Assembly (NCBI GenBank): GCA_946122785.1
Contig: CAMGYJ010000004.1
Coordinates: 24,936,188 to 25,000,187, forward strand
Reading direction: 5' to 3'
Length of the DNA stretch: 64,000 bases
Origin: Linum tenue
Taxonomy: Eukaryota; Streptophyta; Magnoliopsida; Malpighiales; Linaceae
The position numbers and the translations under genes are program-made. Below, in pieces: positions 54,298-64,000 of the stretch. The stretch's first letter is position 1. Each line of letters begins with the position of its first letter. The notes below the pieces were generated by a model. That model did no database searches, was not told the origin of the DNA, and saw nothing but the letters and a program-made list of their open reading frames with translations.

Positions 54298-55549
54298 TTA
54301 GTCCATGCCCAAATGTTGATTGTCCCGAAATGTGTTATCCCTTAGTCAACCCCTTTGAGCCTTGTGCCTTCGAGGGTTGTTCTTATGTTAGGAGCTTCTT
54401 ACTTGTGAGCTTTATGGTGTTGATAGAAAGAACCCAATCCTTTCTTCGTGTCTTTACATGAGTCTTCATTGTATCCCGGAGCTCCACTCTTGAGTTCCAT
54501 TGAGGTTCTACATAGGAGGATTATGTGTGGTTCTTGCTAGGAATGAAAAATGAACTGTAGTGTTGGAGTGAGTTCTAAAAAAGTGAGCATTGGTCATTAA
54601 ATGTATAGGTGGCAAGTGTTTTACTCTCTAGTAACCCCCACAAAAAGAAAAAAAAAACGAGAAAAGAAAAGAAAAAGGAATCGAAAAAAGAGGTAATAAA
54701 ACGGGGTAGATAAAGTAGAGGGCGCCACAAAAAAATCAAAGTGTATGCTCTAGGAGGGGTTTCTTGGCACTCAAACCATTGAGACCCCCACATTGTTTTA
54801 GAACTCCTTCACTACCAAATCGAAAGGTGATAGCAAGAGAAAACCGAGGAAGAGCGCTTAAATGTAGTTCCTGGTGGGTGATCGTTTGGAAGGGAAAAGT
54901 AAGACTTTTGGCCTATGCTAATGGAATTTGTTTGTAGAGAAGGTTCTTAGTCGAAATGATAGAACCTTCGGGTTTAGGTTGAAGATGTAGAACCTCATGT
55001 TGTGTTTGACACCACCCAAAAGGCCTTTTTTCCCATGTCCAAGGCAATTGCTAGTCGTCTGAACCCGTGTCTAAGACCTCCGGACATGCTAGTGATGACA
55101 AATATCCCATGAACTCTAGCGTTTAGAGGTTTCCGCCGTGGTGGTGAGATGGTAGGGATGAGGGGTGACGATTGTGCACATCTTTTGAACTAAAAAGGTC
55201 CCGACCCCACTGGTCGAGAGTTAGCGATTCATTCTTGTTCTTACATGTTCATATCTATCCTAGTGAGAACCTATGTTGCCCTGTTGTCTGTTCCGTTGAC
55301 TTGATTTCTATGCATTGTCGGTTGTGAATGATTAGTAGCCCCGTTGAAACTTGCATTGATTGTGGATAGAATGAGAACTTTTCATTTGCCCATTGATTGT
55401 GGATTTGTTTGAGACGGTTCGAGTGTCGATGCCCAAATAGTCATTTGAGATTCACAGCCTTGTGCCTTTTGAAATGTCCCCTAGCTATCTTTGTAGGTTG
55501 AAATATTACCTAGGTTGAAAATGGTTTGTATGGGGACAAGCAAACGTCT
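54298..55549 (+). other. Ath4 3' UTR, second part
   Basis: Non-coding, with an A/G-rich tract (54640-54700). Aligns in order with the Mos1 3' UTR and with parts of the Ath1 3' UTR. Confidence 0.75.
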
Positions 55550-55561
55550 AAGTGTGGGGAG
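55550..55561 (+). other. Ath4 polypurine tract
   Basis: aagtgtggggag directly precedes the 3' LTR start. Confidence 0.85.
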
Positions 55562-56923
55562 TGATTCAGGCCCAAATGTACACATTTTACCCCTCATTTC
55601 TTATTCGTTTGGCTTAGTATTTCATCATTCCTCGACATATTTCACGATAGGTTGTGCTTCTTTTTATACGTTTCAGGTCCTAGCACGTGTGGAAGAGTCT
55701 AGGTCGAATTTTGGGATAATTAGAGGTTAAAAAGCGCAAAAACCAAAGAAAAGTTTGAAGTCATAATAGTGAAGTGTAGGCATCCAGGAAGCAGCCGCAG
55801 TTCAAGGTCTCCTAAGACCTTGAACTGGAGCCACAAACCGTGAACATCGAGTAGTCCAGCGAGGTTTCAGAGGTTACTGACGCAAAGGTAGTTCACGGTC
55901 GCTAAGACCGTGAACTGGGGCCATTAACCGTGAACCCAGGAGAGTGAAGCGGTGTGTTTTTGAGACGATTGAGTTCACGGACGCGTTTAGGTACGCACGG
56001 TCGTGAACTGGCCAATGCGTCCGTGAACTGCTCCCTTTCGGGCAAATATGAAGACAGCAGCAGGGAGAGACAAAATGAGAACTGGTCTTTGGAGATAAAT
56101 TCAATTCCCTCTCTAGGGTTTGACCAAAAACATCAAAGGGGAGTTCTAGTGAGAGAGAGAGAGAGAGAGAGAGTGCTAGAGTTATCTTGGAGCATCATTG
56201 GAGGCTTGGGTGGATCTTGAAGACAAGGATTCAAGCCTAGAAGAAGAAGAAGATCTTGAGCTCAAATTTGTAATGCCTCTCTTCTCTCTCTAGAAACTCA
56301 CTCTTTTCTCTTGGGTGTTGTAGATCCCAGCTAATACTTTGTAATTACTTGTTTAGATTGAATGATTTTGTATGGGTTTGCATCAATTTGAGTATTACAG
56401 GTGTTTTACTGGTGATTATGCTTAGTTGTGCTTTCCAAATCTTGTGTGCTTGCCTAACCTAGATTAGGGAAAAACCACACCTTTTTAGGTAGGCTTGACA
56501 AACTTGGTTTTCCTGGGCAATTTGTGCCTACTATCTAGGTTAGAGATGAGCATCCCTCTTTACTCAAGTTTGCATCAAGGTTGGTCATGATTAAGCCGCT
56601 CAAACTCCGGTTTGAGGGAGATACCTAGGCAACCCCTAGAGACTGAGTGAGAGGATCGATTCCGTGACAATCGATCTCTAGTGAATCCATCCTGTGACAA
56701 ATGGATCACTAGTTGCTCCTCCTAGCGGTTCCCCTAGACGTCGTGAGTGGATCTATCACGTGACAAATCGATCGCTAGTGAATTGATTCCTTGACAAATC
56801 GATCACTTGTTGCCCACCCTCGCGGTTGATAATTAAAACTTACTTGCCCTATGCTGCACCCCTCTAGAGTTTAAAAACTTGGGCTCTAGAGGAGATTTCT
56901 TGTGTGGTGTTTTGTGCGAGTCA
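55562..56923 (+). repeat. Ath4 3' LTR
   Basis: 1362 bp. Palindromes at 55798-56030, including gttcacggtc/gaccgtgaac around 55891-55916 and a changed pair gttcaaggtct/agaccttgaac at 55800-55825. The cluster leads to caaatatgaag. Confidence 0.88.
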
Positions 56924-56928
56924 TTTGG

Positions 56929-58215
56929 CTTCCGGGACCGGATTAGTGGCCGGTTCGGGGTTTTCTCGGTCTGACCGCCTGGTCAGGACCAAGTTTAATA
57001 ACAATGAAATGGATCACCAAAAAGTCACCTAAATCGCTAGCAAGAACAGAGACTGGTTTGTCGCGTAGCTTCACCATTTGATTTCGGCTTCACTCTAAGT
57101 AGGGTGAGTCACTCTATCGGCAGAGTAATGACGCTCTAATACCTCCTATTATTAGCTACCAAACTTATATACCCTAGGCATTTGTTTACAGGCCTCTACA
57201 TCAGGTTTTTTGGGAGAAAAAGCACACTCTACGTGTTTTTTTAGTTCCTTCGGGTCTTTCTTGCTTGCCACCACATAGGCATATTATTGAGATTTTGGAC
57301 TTGTTCTAGATACCCTCCAAAATGGCGGCCGAGGTGCAGTTTAAAGTTATGGTTTAATGTTTTCCATACCATTTTCTGGGCTTGATCGAATCTCGGATTT
57401 TGACTCCCAACAACCAGTTCTTGATGTTTCCCTACTTGTATAAGGTGGTCCACTAGCATGCTATGACCCAAAAATATATGAAAATACTATTAAAAGTGCA
57501 TCAAAATAGTATCAGTAGTACTAAAACTATTAAAAGTTTAAAACACACGTTGGGTGATTATTAAACAAATGGAAGCTATTATGGCAATAAAGATGTGGAA
57601 ATCATGCAATTCTAGCCATAATAAATGATTTTTCAATAGTACTTTCTACGTAGTATCAACTCGTAATGACCATGCAAGAAATTGAAACTTAATTTGGGTG
57701 AAGTGGATCACCCGAAGAACTGTGGTTGACTATTCGTTATGTCGTTTATAGCAATTTGGTATGTAATTTGGCTTTCTTCAATACTTAAGAAGAGGTGAAA
57801 ATCTAGTTTAGATTCAAAGAACAACAGAGTACAATGATATGAGAATGCATGAATTGTTTCAGGAATTGTGATGAGATGGACTTATTTGAATGAATTCGAT
57901 TGAGAGAGAGAATTAATTTGCAATGCCTATGGGAAACTGATATGAATAATACATTTACCACCTTGGATCGTCACGCTTGTTAAGTCACTTTGTTGAGTTG
58001 TTGTAGTGCTGTTGTATCCAGTTAATTTGGTTAGTAGAAGAACTTTGTGGAACTCAAACCACACTCTAGTTTTGAACACGAGCTAGTTAGATGTGCTTGT
58101 GTAGTGCATCAAGGAGGCCCTAGGGAATAAATATATGACACCGGAGAGCTTAACATTATGGATTTTGCTTTTTGCATATGCTTTTAGCGAGTCAAATTTT
58201 TTAATTGAGCCTTAG
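56929..58215. other. No gene recognised
   Basis: Begins with CG-richer phrases (ccggattagtggccggttc) like a hAT MITE end, then becomes AT-rich. No coding or RNA signal that I can support. Confidence 0.4.
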
Positions 58216-59440
58216 TTTTTTTTTTATAACCAAAGATAGCTTGCATTACCAAAAAATATAGATCAAATGTTTACGACTCCATACGGAGCCAAGTGTAAAA
58301 ATCAAAACAAAATATATCTCTAATAGACAATTCGAGAGCCTTTTTTGCCACCAGATGGGCAACCCTATTGTTTTCTCAACCAACGAACTGTACTAACATC
58401 CCCGGAAACTCCTGCCCAATGCAGTCAAAATCGCGCTTTAAAACTTAAAAACTTACGATTTTACGCTTTTAGGTCACCAAAACGCTTTCGTTTTCATATA
58501 AAAACTTAAGTGCATAAAATCGGACTAAATTGCGCTTTAAAGCTTAAAAGCTTACGCTTTTACGCTTCTAGTTCACCAAAACGCTTTACGTTTTTACGCT
58601 TTTAGTTCACTAAATGAGTATTCTTTTCATGAAATTAATTATAAAACGTATATTTCAAAAGTAAATCACCAACAATATGATGAATTTGAGATTAAAAGAT
58701 ACATACCAGGTACTTTGATGCATTCTTAACTTCAATAGAGTATCTAATTCACCAGCTAGGTTCTTCCCGAATTCATTAGCATATAGGAAAAGGTGGCTTA
58801 TTGTTAAGATTTATGTTTACGAACTTATTATGTAGATGTTATAAGTTGCTCTACTTTAGGCATGAATTGCATGTATTTATTAACTTATATAAATTCCGAG
58901 CATTCATATTTTACACAGTATATGTCCTACTTAATAGATTTTTAGTTATTTTTTAGTATGCGTCAAAAACTTACCCTTTTACGCTTTGATTCTATGCTTT
59001 ACGATTTTACCCATTTTCCGCTTCTAGGTAAAATCACGCTTTTAACTGCATTGCTCCTGCCGAATAGCTTGAATCTCTTGATGGAGGGCACCACCCTGAG
59101 CTGCAGCCAAACTTTGATCATTGACTCTGTCAATAATCCCATTCGCATCCCCACGGAGCAGCACCGAAGTGAGACCCTTCTCGACATACCAATGAAAGGC
59201 GTCCCGAACAGCTACCAACTCCATCATAGTAGGGTCATACACTCCTTCTAACCGTGCATCCTTCACCATTACCACCGTACCAAACGCATCTTGAATGGTC
59301 AGCCCAATGGCCGCATGCGAATCTCTACACAGAGCCCCATCGAAAGAGCAGACCATTCCGTCGAATGACTCCATGTTGGGAATTTTGGGGACGAGGGTAC
59401 ATTTACGATATATTTTTGGGGACCGGGTGGCCAAGATTAT
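58216..59440 (-). mobile_element. 5'-truncated LINE (L1-type) 3' end with RNase H
   Basis: On the minus strand an RNase H-like frame (59434-59062, resuming 58416-58271) is followed by a short 3' UTR and a 10-base poly-A (58225-58216). The frame has VCSFDGALCRDSHAAIGLTI, MELVAVRDAFHWYVEKGL and VLLRGDANGIIDRVN, and after the MITE ENNRVAHLVAKKAL, in the order of the plant RVT_3-type RNase H domain. A TGA replaces the Trp codon just before ENNRVAH. A free-standing host RNase H-like gene fragment is the alternative. Confidence 0.6.
58417..59053. mobile_element. hAT-type MITE inside the RNase H frame
   Basis: Terminal inverted repeats CAATGCAGTCAAAATCGCG and, reversed, CAATGCAGTTAAAAGCGTG. The 8-bp duplication CTCCTGCC is exact (58409-58416, 59054-59061). 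Subterminal repeats of aaaacttacg-ttttacgctttta occur near 58440-58610 and 58965-59040. No transposase. Confidence 0.85.
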
Positions 59441-59876
59441 GATAGAGTCGTGAACTACGTTCGCTTTCTGTAAAGAATATTTTCACCCTCTATAAAGCCT
59501 TGGGTTACAGAAAATTTCTTCGTAAGATAAAACTATCACCACTTTAGATTCCAGACTTAAGAAACTAACCTAGAAGTTTCATAGGAATAAGAATGAATTT
59601 TTTTTTGTCCTTCCCCATGACGTATCCATATATTTATAGCATACGAAGGGTTACCATTGAAAGATTGCAACCTTTCAATTTTTGGGCCGGTGGAAGGAAT
59701 TACAACCTCCAAAATCTTTTGGACATGCAACATGTTGCCTCATATAGATGTTTACGTTGCATCATTTCTTTCAATTGATCGAACTGCCAAACGTTGCTAA
59801 ATTTCAAACATTGCATTATTTCATTAATTTCAAATAATGAAATGTTGCATTGTTTTGTGGTAACTGTCATGCAACG
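59441..59876. other. AT-rich DNA, target of the palindromic MULE
   Basis: No gene. A minus-strand gctataaatata near 59630-59642 could be an LTR or gene TATA box, and gttgcat motifs recur. Unassigned. Confidence 0.35.
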
Positions 59877-60239
59877 GGGTCCGGATCACCTCAGTAACCA
59901 TCCCATCAGTAACCATCAGTAACCCCTTCCTCTGGCCCCCACGTGTCAGCTTTTTCTTTTTATTTAAAAAAATACGGAGGGGCACTAAGGTAAAATTGCA
60001 CCCCTATTTAATGATGTCTCTGACGCGCTGACGCGCACCAGATCACATCAGCGCCTTCTCTCTCCTCAAACAACCTTTAATTTTCCTTCTCTTAATCTTT
60101 AACGGACGATTTCTCACTCGTTTTAAGTCGGAATTTAATTTTTTTTGCACAGTTAGATCAGATTAATTGTGCTCTTCAAAATGATATCCACTTTGATATT
60201 TTTCAGACATAAAAAAATTTGTCAGTTATTACCAGTCAT

Positions 60240-60520
60240 TACCATATGGTAATGACTGGTATTGACCATACCATATGGTATGAAAAAATTTGGCACATCA
60301 ATATATATTACGTTACCACCCAATACCATATGGTATAGTGTGGTAATATCAATATATATTTCGTTACCACCCAATACCATATGGTATAGTGTGGTAATAT
60401 CAATATATATTTCGTTACCACCCAATACCATATGGTATAGTGTGGTAATATCAATATATATTTCGTTACCACCCAATACCATATGGTATAGTGTGGTAAT
60501 ATCAACATATGGTAAATCTA
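60240..60520. repeat. 51-bp tandem repeat around TACCATATGGTA
   Basis: Four copies of a 51-base unit (cores near 60327, 60378, 60429 and 60480) with taccatatggta at the centre and ttaccac/gtggtaa as outer arms, so each unit can fold into a hairpin. Because 51 is divisible by three, both strands show open repetitive frames, which I do not call as genes. Confidence 0.9.
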
Positions 60521-60689
60521 ACTACCATACTATACCACCATAGTAGAACATGGTTAATCGAATGAACACAAATTAATTGTAATTACCATACAATACCACA
60601 TGGTATGAGAAGGTAAAACCATACAAAAATAATATAAATCTAATTACAATCCTTTACGACCATAGTAAAACACGATATCCATAAAAATA

Positions 60690-60945
60690 CATTTCGTTAC
60701 CACACTTTACCATATGGTATAGACACATTACCATATGGTATAGACACATTACCATATGGTATAGACACATTACCATATGGTATATACACATTACCATATG
60801 GTATATACAAATTACCATATGGTATAGTGTGGTATATACACATTATCATATGGTATATACACAATTACCATATGGTATATACAAATTACCATATGGTATA
60901 TACACATTACCATATGGTATAGTGTGGTAATCTCGGTATATATAT
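60690..60945. repeat. 22-bp tandem repeat around TACCATATGGTA
   Basis: About ten units of attaccatatggtatagacac or the tatacac variant, most about 22 bases apart. The 12-base palindrome is conserved while spacers vary. Confidence 0.9.
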
Positions 60946-61772
60946 ATATACAATTACGACTCTCTTCACTTTCTTCTCCAGCTTCATTGTCTTCTAACTC
61001 TTTTTTCTCAGAACTGGAGTCGATTACCACCCACTACCACCATGATAAAACTCGTGACCATAAAGATACATTTAGTTATCACACATTACCATATGGTATA
61101 GTGTGGTAATACCAATACATATTACCTACAAGGAAGAAAACAGAAGGAGGGAGAGACAAAAAAAACTCGTCTTCTGTCTCCTCTCATTTCTCCTCTGCAA
61201 TCAAGAACACCAAATGCAACAACAAAAAAGAGGAGGAAGATCGGAATTGAAAATTCACAAACAAATACTAAAATATAAAACATGCAAACTTAACTCACAT
61301 AGATCCGTCCCCTCTTTGTCAATATGGAACGTCATCTATTTTGAGGCCGAGAAAAGAAAGAACATAAGGAAGAAGCAGCTGCAAAGAGATTAGATCTAGA
61401 GAAGAAAGAGATTGGCAGAGAGAAAGGAACAAAGAAAGAGGAGATTGCTAGAAAGAAAAATGAAGAACAGAATAAGAGATTAGATCTAGAGAATAAGGAG
61501 AATGAGAGAGAGAAAGGAACAAAAAAAGAGGAAAAAAGAGTTGCAGAGATAAGACACTAACTCTCTCTCCTCCATGCAAAGCAAACTAATAAATGTTGAA
61601 CAAATTAAAAAAAGGAAACAATTAAAAATTCAAAAAGCGGACAGAAATACCCCTCATCACACCGCATCAATCCCAGCCACATGATCGCTCCGTCCTAGAT
61701 CAACGGCTCCGGGTGAGTTACTTACAGATCAGTAACCAGTGGTTACTCACTGTATCCCAAGCCCATGCAACG

Positions 61773-61827
61773 TATCCAAAAAAGGACACAAATTTAAAAG
61801 GCTTGGAATCACTTTTCCATAAACTTA
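61773..61827. other. Spacer between MULE and Harbinger end
   Basis: Short unique sequence ending in TTA, the presumed Harbinger target duplication. Confidence 0.4.
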
Positions 61828-62864
61828 GGGCCCGTTTAGTATTGTTGCTTGTTTTTGTTTCCTGTTGTGTTTTAAGAAATTTGGAAAACCAAGAAAAAAA
61901 ACGTGTTTAGTTGGGTTTTTATTTTTTGTTGTGAATCAGAGTTGCACAACAAGGCCCAAATATGAGAAACAACAATTTATAGCTTTGGATCTGATTCTTA
62001 AACATGTTGCACACGGGATTCCTACTGGTAGGGCGGTTGATTTCATTAAAACAGACCAGTTTTCGAATCCCCACAGAACCAAAAAAATTCTTTTTTTTTA
62101 AACACAGCCCCCCCCCCCAAAACCCTACTTCGACAGCCGCCCCAACTCATTCCATTTTCTTTCTTCTTCTCGAGAGAGACTCGCCCCTCACATCTGCCGC
62201 CTCGCCTCCTCCCGCCTCTTTCTTCTTTTGATATGCTATTTACTTATGTAATAGCAGGATGGGAAGGCACTGCGAATGATGCTAGACTACTAATGGAGAC
62301 AATCGCAAATCCAGATAATGATTTTCCAATGCCACCAAAAGGTATGATATCTACATTTCATTCATTTATTAATACAATATGAGTGATAGTGAGATCTTAT
62401 AAGTTTATTTTCAACATATTCATTTAGGTAAATATTATCTTGTGGACTCTAGATTTCAAAATATCCCTGGATTTCTAGCACCATTTCGAGGAGCTACCCG
62501 TCATTTTCAAGAGATGAGGCGTAGAGGCGGACCAAGAGGGCGTAAAGAATTATTCAACTTCCGGCATTCAAGTCTGTGTAATGTGATTGAGCGTTGCTTC
62601 GGAGTTTTAAAGGCAAGGTTTCCGATTCTAAAGTTCATGCGGTCGTATAGCTTGAGGAAGCAAACAAGTATTGTCATTGCTTGTTGCGCCTTACATAATT
62701 TCATTAAGATTCATGCCGAAGATGATAAACTATTTCATGAATATGAAAATTATGAAGATGAAGAAGGTTCGACTTCTGGGGTTGAACTACCACTCACTGA
62801 GTTCAACGTCAGCTATGCAGCAACACGTGAGATGACCGAGAAGCGTGATGCCATTTCTAACTAG
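61828..62864 (+). mobile_element. PIF/Harbinger element, left end and truncated transposase
   Basis: GGGCCCGTTTAGTATTG preceded by TTA matches PIF/Harbinger ends (3-bp TTA duplication, GGGxCxGTTTxG terminus). The transposase part begins at 62229 without its N-terminal half. The right terminus was not found before 64000, so the element may extend past 62864. Confidence 0.55.
62229..62864 (+). pseudogene. PIF/Harbinger DDE transposase, C-terminal half (two exons)
   Basis: Exon 62229-62341 encodes DMLFTYVIAGWEGTANDARL. An 86-base intron (GTATGA...TTTAG) follows, and exon 62428-62864 continues GKYYLVDSRFQNIPGFLAPF, ELFNFRHSSLCNVIERCFGV and IVIACCALHNFIKIH. These are the second and third catalytic regions of the DDE_Tnp_4 nuclease (AGWEGsahDsR; YyLvDxGy; HssLRnvIERtFGvLK). 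The first Asp region and the DNA-binding part are missing. The catalytic Glu of VIER is present. The frame is intact to its TAG at 62862. Confidence 0.82.
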
Positions 62865-63257
62865 TGATTTCCCTGGTCAGCAACGTGATTCGAACCAATC
62901 TGGTTCGAATAGTTCAAACCAAAATCAAATTCCAACATTAATCCCTCATTTTAGTGTATACAAAAAATTCACTAAAATTATAACATTCTTTCAACAAAAC
63001 TTAAGCATAAATGAAAATGTCATGTGAATTTTCATCTTATTATATTACGCTTGACAAATATTCAAATAATATGGGTGTCGGTAACGATTGAACTCATCTA
63101 CTCAAACGAATATTCGAAGATAATATACACTTTAAGTCTTACCAACTTCTAAGTGCCTTGACACAGCGGCGGATCTAGGACATAAGAGAGCACTAGGCCG
63201 CATTTGAATAGAATATTAGATACCATAAACAAAAATATATAATAATATAGTTTTCAT
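62865..63257. other. No gene recognised
   Basis: AT-rich. A phrase at 63167-63183 (gcggcggatctaggac) resembles sequence often seen beyond hAT transposase tails. No frame is supported. Confidence 0.4.
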
Positions 63258-63590
63258 TACAATGCCAATTGTACAAGAAGATCTTTTAATTTAACAAATT
63301 CATCAATAATATAATCTCCATCCATACTGATAATATACTCTTTTTCAAAGAAAATAGCTAAGTAATCAACGAGAAATTCATTGCTCATTTTTTTGCACAA
63401 ATCAATGTTCATGTTCCATTGCTGAAAATATTCTCTCCATGGTAGTTGTTGAAACGGCTAGGTCAACACTAGATAAATCAACCGACAAATCAATTTGTAT
63501 TGTGTGTCCATTCCTGTTTCCTCCAGCTTCTCTAATAATTTTGCAAGAGAAGAAACTTCATCTTCCTCACATGAGTAGTGCATTCTCCAA
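63258..63590 (-). pseudogene. hAT transposase C-terminal domain fragment, frameshifted
   Basis: The minus strand reads SLAKLLEKLEETGMDTQYKL, then in a second frame VSTTTMERIFSAME, and then KKMSNEFLVDYLAIFFEKEY ending at TAA (63260-63258). The xERxFSAM...KxxxxNEFLxDxLxxxxEKE pattern is the hAT dimerisation domain. At least two frame changes separate the pieces. It is a different subfamily from the fragment at 2642-2842. Confidence 0.65.
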
Positions 63591-64000
63591 AGAATGCATC
63601 TCATAGCCTTCAAAGTCTCGAGGCTAAACTCTTGAGCAAGTTTGTAAATATTTTATTCATCAAAAGAATGGAAAGAAAACCAGCTTAACGGGCTGGCGGA
63701 GAAATCCATTTTGGGTCTGCTCGTCTCCTCGTTCTTGTTTTGTTTTGGGGGGATTGGAAATTTTTTTGAATTTTGCAAGGAAGTGTGTGCTTTAGTTTAG
63801 TGTTTTTATTTTATTTTAATGAAACTTTACACCTTTAGGTTTTCATGTCTTTTTTCAAATAAAATCATTTGAGGAATAGAAAATTTAGTATAAATTTAGA
63901 GTGATGGTTTGGATATGTTCATCTGAAGCATTTTCCTAGGTACACAAAATTCTATTATCAAATAAAATTAGTTAGGATTTTAATTAGCACTGGGCCAAAT
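63591..64000. other. Window end, no gene recognised
   Basis: Possibly further decayed hAT transposase on the minus strand to about 63660, then AT-rich DNA. Confidence 0.35.

Larger units (their letters stand above)
44953..56923 (+). mobile_element. Ath4: gag/pol-less Athila derivative, carrier of two insertions
   Basis: The 5' LTR is 44953-45479 plus 50052-51134 (split by Chr1) and the 3' LTR is 55562-56923, both TGATTC...GAGTCA. Flanks are tttga and tttgg (one mismatch). The primer site is an altered tRNA-Asp complement. Only acidic ORFs without gag, protease or RT motifs lie inside. The 3' UTR has the Athila landmarks and contains a solo LTR at 53414-54292. Confidence 0.88.
59877..61763. 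mobile_element. Non-autonomous MULE packed with ACCATATGGT palindromes
   Basis: Perfect 9-bp duplications CATGCAACG flank it (59868-59876, 61764-61772). The ends are weakly inverted, both starting GGG and containing cagtaacca/gagtaacca. No transposase. The middle is made of two palindromic tandem arrays. The right part (61130-61560) is A/G-rich without recognised coding capacity. Confidence 0.75.

Noticed and set aside
53407..54298. hAT insertion with 8-base duplication CATAGGAT
   Set aside because: The true ends are TGATATGATC...TATTA with the 5-base duplication TAGGA, i.e. a solo LTR related to Chr1. The longer repeat is a chance extension.
60222..60543. Overlapping open frames on both strands (86 and 93 codons)
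   Set aside because: They arise because the 51-base tandem unit is a multiple of three and lacks stops. The sequence is a palindromic repeat.
1..64000. tRNA, rRNA or microRNA genes
   Set aside because: I saw no cloverleaf-like or rRNA-like sequence. The tRNA-like matches are retrotransposon primer-binding sites only. A tRNAscan-SE and Rfam run would be decisive.

Overview
The window is repeat-dominated nuclear DNA from a flowering plant, most likely a eudicot. The evidence is plant-type LTR retrotransposons primed by tRNA-Asp or initiator tRNA-Met, Mutator-like, hAT and PIF/Harbinger DNA transposons, an L1-type RNase H tail, GT/AG introns and a captured oleosin gene. I see no bacterial gene, rRNA, tRNA or CRISPR array. 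Names such as Ath1, Chr1, Lard1 and Mos1 are labels used only in this annotation.

Left arm (1-11.8 kb). A decayed Ty3-type LTR (1-2520) is split by a Pack-MULE (119-1722, 9-bp target duplication) that carries an oleosin pseudogene with a TATA-like leader. A hAT transposase tail follows (2642-2842). A solo LTR of the Ath4 family sits at 4017-5455 (TSD TGCAT). Next come two exons of a small minus-strand membrane-protein gene (6405-6856), a hAT MITE (6910-7652, TSD TTTACTGT), and a plus-strand exon-rich stretch (7.7-11.6 kb) that is probably a broken host gene.

Centre (11.8-35.1 kb). Ath1 (11799-29214, TSD AAGGT) is an Athila-like Ty3 element with gag and protease-RT-RNase H, no integrase, and a separate late ORF behind its own palindrome-rich, TATA-containing leader. 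The antisense element Ath2 (17671-24087, TSD TTTTC) lies inside that leader. Lard1 (29432-35073, TSD TCCTT) landed 212 bp beyond Ath1. It has two nearly identical 2.47-kb LTRs around 0.7 kb of non-coding DNA, and each LTR contains a second polypurine tract and LTR start.

Right-centre (35.1-44.9 kb). A minus-strand Athila remnant (Ath3) is interrupted by Mos1 (37280-41768), whose two end LTRs belong to different families. Unassigned DNA and a 233-bp tandem duplication follow.

Right arm (44.9-64 kb). Ath4 (44953-56923) keeps LTRs, primer site and acidic ORFs but no gag or pol. Chr1 (45480-50046, TSD CCTCT) sits in its 5' LTR and a solo LTR related to Chr1 (53414-54292, TSD TAGGA) in its 3' UTR. 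Chr1 encodes gag and protease followed, instead of RT and integrase, by an unrecognised ORF that runs through the polypurine tract into U3 of the 3' LTR. The U3 part is recognisably conserved in the diverged solo LTR. Beyond Ath4 lie a truncated LINE split by a hAT MITE, a MULE full of TACCATATGGTA palindromes (59877-61763), a truncated PIF/Harbinger transposase and a hAT tail.

Almost every element here is non-autonomous, and none retains an intact RT plus integrase. The most unusual signals are (1) the conserved ORF inside an LTR, (2) an LTR hairpin array whose stems co-vary around a constant core, (3) different palindrome clusters next to TATA boxes in several LTR families, reused inside Ath1 ahead of its late ORF, (4) the LTR-within-LTR of Lard1, and (5) the oleosin Pack-MULE.
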